A stretch of 64,000 nucleotides of DNA, taken from RH-AL1 sp050013235. Lineage in GTDB: Bacteria > Pseudomonadota > Alphaproteobacteria > Rhizobiales > Beijerinckiaceae. The DNA lies in the NCBI GenBank assembly GCA_050013235.1, contig JBEKFQ010000008.1:34690-98689 (forward strand), given 5' to 3'. The notes beneath the pieces are model-generated. The model saw nothing but the letters and a program-made list of their open reading frames with translations. It made no database searches and was not told where the DNA came from. The position numbers and the translations under genes are program-made. Positions 60,842 to 64,000 of this stretch are shown piece by piece. Numbering within the stretch: the stretch's first letter is position 1; every line of letters starts with the position of its first letter.

Positions 60842-61384
60842 CTATTGTAGATTGGTCAGGCGGCTGGCTAGTTCCATGAGGGTGTCGCGGCCGCTTGGTC
60901 CCAGAATCCCGGCAATTTCGCGCTCTTGATCGGCCTGTAAGCTGCACGCGCGCGCCAGAAGTGCATGCCCCTCCTCGGTGAGGGTGACGGAATGCGACCG
61001 CCTGTCGATGCACGAGCGCGCGCGCGCGGCGAGCCCTCGCGCCTCCAACTCGTCGAGCATCGCGACAAAATTGGTCCTTTGGATGCCAAGCGCGGCGGCA
61101 ATCTCGGATTGCTTGCGGCCGGGATTATTCCGGATGACGAGCAAGACGGAATATTGCGCCGGCTTCAGGTCCAGATCGGCGAAACGTCGAATGAAATTTG
61201 CGAAAACCGCCAATTGCGCCCGGCGCAGCACGTAACCGACCGCGTTCGATAGCCCGGCGAGATCGAGTTCGCCGCAGCTTTCCCCGCAGTTTTCCGGCGC
61301 GGAGTCAATCTCGGCGGCTTGCCGTTGGGGCTGGATCCCAAACTCTCCAGCCATCGTGTCGCTTTCGTCTTTTGAAACCATCAT
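60842..61384 (-). CDS. MarR-family transcriptional regulator
   Basis: 180 aa; ATG at 61384 or 61381, preceded by GAGG. After a Glu/Ser-rich N-terminus, the MarR fold begins ~res 50: RAQLAVFANFIRRFADLDLKPAQYSVLLVIRNNPGRKQSEIAAALGIQRTNFVAMLDELEARGLAAR, with the wing RSCIDRRSHSVTLTEEG. Such regulators usually repress nearby or divergent genes and respond to aromatic acids or oxidants. No enzyme gene is directly adjacent. A 12-bp direct repeat sits 60-85 bp before its start, perhaps an autoregulatory site. Confidence 0.92.
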   Translation of the reverse strand: MMVSKDESDTMAGEFGIQPQRQAAEIDSAPENCGESCGELDLAGLSNAVGYVLRRAQLAVFANFIRRFADLDLKPAQYSVLLVIRNNPGRKQSEIAAALGIQRTNFVAMLDELEARGLAARARSCIDRRSHSVTLTEEGHALLARACSLQADQEREIAGILGPSGRDTLMELASRLTNLQ

Positions 61385-61443
61385 TTGCCTCTTATGAGGT
61401 CCTCGCGGCTGGCCTGAATCAGTGATCTGAATCGAATGACTAT

Positions 61444-61469
61444 TGCTTTTATACCGGTGCTTTTATACC
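61444..61469. repeat. 12-bp direct repeat upstream of the MarR gene
   Basis: TGCTTTTATACC occurs twice with 2 bp between copies, 60-85 bp before the MarR start. The AT-rich setting fits a promoter/operator; autoregulation by the MarR protein is a guess. Confidence 0.7.
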
Positions 61470-61648
61470 AAAATGATTGTTATGCGGTATATCAAATAAA
61501 GGGACGGCAGTCCCGGGCAAATTTTGGACGCGATTCGCGGCGCGGATCTGGTCACGCTTCACGAGGAGGCCTTGCAACGTGCTTTGGCTCTCCTATCCGG
61601 TCACGCCAGAACAGAGGCATGATGTTTCACGGCGCCGTGAAAGCGCAA

Positions 61649-61676
61649 ATCGCTCCGGTGGATTGACCGGAGCGAT
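61649..61676 (-). terminator. Probable terminator of the porin gene
   Basis: Perfect 11-bp stem ATCGCTCCGGT / ACCGGAGCGAT with a 6-nt loop, followed on the minus strand by a short TTTG. It lies ~75 bp after the porin stop, beyond palindromic repeat copy 3. Confidence 0.65.
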
Positions 61677-61706
61677 AAGAAATAGCGTCTTGCTAAGAGG
61701 TTAGCT

Positions 61707-61750
61707 CATGTCCTCGATCGAAAAAGTCCGCAGCTTTTTCGGGACCTACT
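61707..61750 (-). repeat. Palindromic repeat family A, copy 3
   Basis: Minus-strand orientation: GGTCCCGAAAAAGCTGCGGACTTTTTCG then GAGGACATG. It begins right after the porin stop codon and so has the same orientation to its gene as the other two copies. The outer arm on the stop-codon side is worn. The tail TTAGCAAGA is shared with copy 1. Confidence 0.85.
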
Positions 61751-63775
61751 CTAGAACTGAACATGCAACCGCGCCGCGCCAATCGAGACCGGACCGCGTA
61801 CGAGGTTATAGCCGGGGTTGGCGATGAATTGATAATCGAAGGTGAGCGACGCCCAAGTGGTGAGGCCGATCGAATAATAGGTTTCCATGATCTCTTCGGG
61901 ACGGTAGCTCAACGCGCCATCGCCGACGTTCACGCCAAGTCCACCGGCGGCCAGGAATTTTTGATAATTCGCGGAGAGGCCGTTCACGACACCGGCCAAA
62001 CCAATGGCGTCGGTGGGGCGGCCCCAAGGCGTTCCCTTCAAGACACCGCCAGCCGAGGCGCTCTCGTCGATATCGGTCCAAGCCATAATTTCGGTTTGAC
62101 CGCTTTGCCAGCTCAGCCGCGAGAACAGTCCGAAATCATCCGTGATGGTTTGCTGGACATTTGCGATAAAACCGAACTCCGAACGGGTCTTGCGCGTCGC
62201 CGCAATGTCCGGTGCATTGGGATCGAGCACCGGATTCATCAGAGTTGGATTGGTGAGAGTGGCGGCGAAGCTGCCGCAATAGCACTGGGCATCCCAGCCG
62301 GTCAGCCGGAATTTACCTTGCGAGCCAAGAACGGTGTAGCGATCTTCGAGTTCAAGGATATATTGTCCACGCTCTCCCAGCCGCGTGTCGAAATTGTTGA
62401 CGTTCGCCGAATCGGGTTCGAGAAAATAACCAGTGCGGACAGCCCAATTCTTCTGATTGAGTTCGAGCGCCGTTCCCCAAGTATAGCCCTTTTGGTCGGC
62501 GGCATAGTCGAAGGCCCCGGCATCGTTGAGCGCCCAATTCATAAATTGCTGGCGCCCGTCGTGCGCGTAATCGTTGTTGTCGAAAATATCGGGGATGGAG
62601 AGCTTACCCGCCGTCAAGGTTATCCGGGAGACGTCGACCTTTTCGGCGACTTGGTTTTGGCCATCGGCCAAATCTTCTTGCTCGCCGCCCAGGCCCCAGA
62701 TTTGGCGGATGAACGCGCGCGACGTATTATAATGTGGATAATCGAACCCGGCCTTTTGCGCTTCCAGGTTTGGGAAGCCGCCGAGGCCGTGGGTCTGGCT
62801 CAGACCAAAACCTTGGAAAGGCTCCGGGTTGAAATAGAATTCGGTTCCCTCCGGGGCCTTGTAGCCGAGATAACCGGTGACGCTGAACGTGTCGCGTATC
62901 TCGCCGCCGTTATAAAGACTCTGCGCCCCGGAATAAGCGGCGGCAAATGGAGCCATCCCTTGGCCGATCACCGTCGATTGGGCGTGAACGCTCCAATTCT
63001 TGGCATCCGAATCCGATAGGATACCAAGGCTGCCAACCGGAGTGGCCGCATTCCCATTGAATCGGTAATTCAGGCCGAGTTGCACCGTCTGCATGTTCAA
63101 GCCGGAAGTGTAACGTTCCCCGGCGATCGGAAAGGTCACGCCGGATTTGGTAAAATCGAAATAAGAATATTCGAGCGTGGCGCTGACGTCGGGTGTCAGC
63201 AGAAGTTCCGCGCCCGCGCCGGCCGTCCAACCGGGCCGCCAGAAATAACCTGTATCGACGTTGCCGTTGGTATCCGTGGCCGTCGCCTCGTCGCGGTCAT
63301 AGGCAAAGCCGCCCGCGCCGAAGACGAGGAGATTGCCAAAGGCATAGCCCACGCGGCCGCGCAGAGAGCCGAAGATTTCGGTCTTATCGCTCACCGTGGT
63401 TGGCCCGTTCGCGGGGAAGGTCACTGGCAAACTGCTTCTCATCGTGTTGGGGAAGGAAAACTGAGCCTCGGTGCCGAGCATCAGGCCTGAGGAAAAGATA
63501 TGATTGTAGCCAGCCTGGAAACCGCCTTCGAGCGGGCCAAACTGACCATCCCAGCCGTAAAGACCAACGGTGCCCGCCGCCGGCGTGCCGGCGGGATTGG
63601 TGGCATAAGACGAGGTTGCAAACGCAAAGCCGGTATGTCCGCCGCCGTAAAACCCTTCCCATGGACTCCCCGATGGCGGAGGCGCCGGGGCCGTCAGCGT
63701 GGATGGCAAATCCGCCGCGAAAACGGGCGAAGTCAGCGCGGCAAGCGACGCCAGGGTGACTGTGGTTAGCTTCAT
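61751..63775 (-). CDS. Two-part outer-membrane protein: Omp31-like barrel fused to an OprB-type porin
   Basis: 674 aa from the ATG giving a clean signal peptide (MKLTTVTLASLAALTSPVFA|A); the longest frame adds 25 residues before it. The first ~230 residues form an OmpA/Omp31-type eight-stranded barrel (WEGFYGGGHTGFAFA; FEAGYNHIF-like; GRVGYAFGNLLVFGAGGFAYD; VQLGLNYRFN). The rest (~245-674) is a carbohydrate-selective OprB barrel (SVTGYLGYKAPEGTEFYFNPEPFQGFGLS; QIWGLGGEQE; MNWALNDAGAFDYAADQKGYTWG) ending in the HVQF Phe of outer-membrane proteins. It should admit sugars or other small solutes. An ICE-like palindrome lies ~80 bp upstream. Confidence 0.9.
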   Translation of the reverse strand: MKLTTVTLASLAALTSPVFAADLPSTLTAPAPPPSGSPWEGFYGGGHTGFAFATSSYATNPAGTPAAGTVGLYGWDGQFGPLEGGFQAGYNHIFSSGLMLGTEAQFSFPNTMRSSLPVTFPANGPTTVSDKTEIFGSLRGRVGYAFGNLLVFGAGGFAYDRDEATATDTNGNVDTGYFWRPGWTAGAGAELLLTPDVSATLEYSYFDFTKSGVTFPIAGERYTSGLNMQTVQLGLNYRFNGNAATPVGSLGILSDSDAKNWSVHAQSTVIGQGMAPFAAAYSGAQSLYNGGEIRDTFSVTGYLGYKAPEGTEFYFNPEPFQGFGLSQTHGLGGFPNLEAQKAGFDYPHYNTSRAFIRQIWGLGGEQEDLADGQNQVAEKVDVSRITLTAGKLSIPDIFDNNDYAHDGRQQFMNWALNDAGAFDYAADQKGYTWGTALELNQKNWAVRTGYFLEPDSANVNNFDTRLGERGQYILELEDRYTVLGSQGKFRLTGWDAQCYCGSFAATLTNPTLMNPVLDPNAPDIAATRKTRSEFGFIANVQQTITDDFGLFSRLSWQSGQTEIMAWTDIDESASAGGVLKGTPWGRPTDAIGLAGVVNGLSANYQKFLAAGGLGVNVGDGALSYRPEEIMETYYSIGLTTWASLTFDYQFIANPGYNLVRGPVSIGAARLHVQF

Positions 63776-63852
63776 GGCTAGGAGAATCTCTTTCAAGCTG
63801 GACAGCTTAGGTATTCTGATATGGTGGAATATGCAACGGACCAAAGACAATC

Positions 63853-63867
63853 TTAGAACAATCCTAA
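63853..63867. promoter_or_regulatory. ICE-like palindrome upstream of the porin
   Basis: TTAGAA-CAA-TCCTAA has the 6-3-6 layout of an Irr box with one mismatch in the right arm (TCCTAA for TTCTAA). It lies ~78 bp before the porin start codon. Weaker than the mbfA site. Confidence 0.4.
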
Positions 63868-63902
63868 AAACTTGGAATTTAGTGTCCGTTCCAAAAGTTG
63901 TT

Positions 63903-64000
63903 GAGTCCGGTGAATCGTTTGTGATTCAAGAGAAGTCGCTCGATTCGGAGGGGCTCTTTGATGTGGACCGTGGAAAATCGTTCTCGTTACGACCGTACTC
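63903..64000 (+). mobile_element. Left end of an IS5-family insertion sequence (continues beyond window)
   Basis: The last 40 bp begin a transposase frame, and GAGTCCGGTGAATC at ~63903 could be its terminal inverted repeat. The inner TGAATC/GATTCA pair (63911-63928) is palindromic. The right end and target duplication lie outside the window, so the exact boundary is a guess. Confidence 0.5.
63961..64000 (+). CDS. IS5-family transposase, first 13 codons
   Basis: The frame starts ATG TGG ACC and reads MWTVENRSRYDRT to the window edge, preceded by GGAGG about 10 bp upstream. MWTxENRxxYDR is the usual N-terminus of IS5-group transposases of Rhizobiales. These DDE enzymes cut and rejoin the element ends. 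Only the start is present here, so completeness cannot be judged. Confidence 0.8.
   Translation, partial: MWTVENRSRYDRT

Larger units (their letters stand above)
61385..61750. other. Intergenic region between the MarR and porin genes
   Basis: About 370 bp without a gene. It contains the 12-bp direct repeat of the MarR promoter, a terminator-like hairpin of the porin gene and copy 3 of palindromic repeat family A, each listed separately. Confidence 0.5.

Overview
The window looks like chromosome of an alphaproteobacterium of the order Hyphomicrobiales (Rhizobiales), probably near Beijerinckiaceae/Methylocystaceae. The reasons are GC-rich codon use, a C4-pathway 5-aminolevulinate synthase, a PodJ-like polarity protein, a rubrerythrin-VIT1 ferritin (MbfA) behind an Irr-type iron control element, FixK/FNR boxes on cbb3 oxidase genes, and an alphaproteobacterial SOS box (GTTC-N7-GTTC). 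The species is inferred, not proven. No rRNA, tRNA or CRISPR array was recognised.

Layout. 1-4125: end of a TPR-methyltransferase, then the helicase and PdeM phosphoesterase of the ligase-associated DNA-repair module. 4130-6027: a polymorphic toxin/immunity pair (Imm52-like plus a Tox-REase-5-like toxin) whose toxin frame is broken, followed by a gene-poor stretch. 6827-11580: glycerate 2-kinase and a PodJ-like Sel1 protein. 11821-19748: MerR regulator, a transporter-fused hybrid histidine kinase, MscL, HemA, a small membrane protein and a metallo-beta-lactamase-fold hydrolase. 19828-25435: a Gly/His-repeat secreted protein, a YoaK-type membrane protein, TrhO, a MYG1-type protein, an MFS transporter and a YaiI protein. 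25448-27399: a NarL-type two-component pair. 27492-32561: an SOS-box small protein, MbfA, an SBF-like transporter, an aldehyde dehydrogenase and a universal stress protein.

32663-42864 is a complete cbb3 cytochrome oxidase locus: ccoNOQP plus a TauE/SafE-like gene, ccoGHIS, and hemN on the opposite strand. ccoQ and ccoS are very short genes. 43196-48212 is a branched-chain amino-acid type ABC importer with LivG and LivF fused in one polypeptide. 48402-53577 holds an unusual trio: a TPR-sulfotransferase, an FkbH-like HAD protein with a PqqD-like N-terminus, and a thioredoxin-like/2-oxoglutarate oxygenase fusion. 53950-59048: SH3-like secreted protein, glycosyltransferase, a Cys-rich small protein coupled to a YeiH exporter, a small conserved protein and a flavoprotein ferredoxin reductase. 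59064-63775: an NRAMP-like transporter with altered motifs, a MarR regulator and a two-part outer-membrane porin. The window ends just inside an IS5-type transposase gene.

Themes. Respiration under low oxygen (cbb3 oxidase, oxygen-independent HemN, FixK boxes), heme/iron control (HemA, MbfA, ICE) and repair (Lhr-like/PdeM, SOS box) recur. A palindromic repeat family occurs three times, each time directly after a stop codon and in the same orientation relative to the upstream gene. A second palindrome family supplies the stop codon of the universal stress protein. The best candidates for little-described biology are the sulfotransferase/FkbH/oxygenase trio, the toxin/immunity locus, the stop-codon-linked palindromes and the SOS-box small protein.
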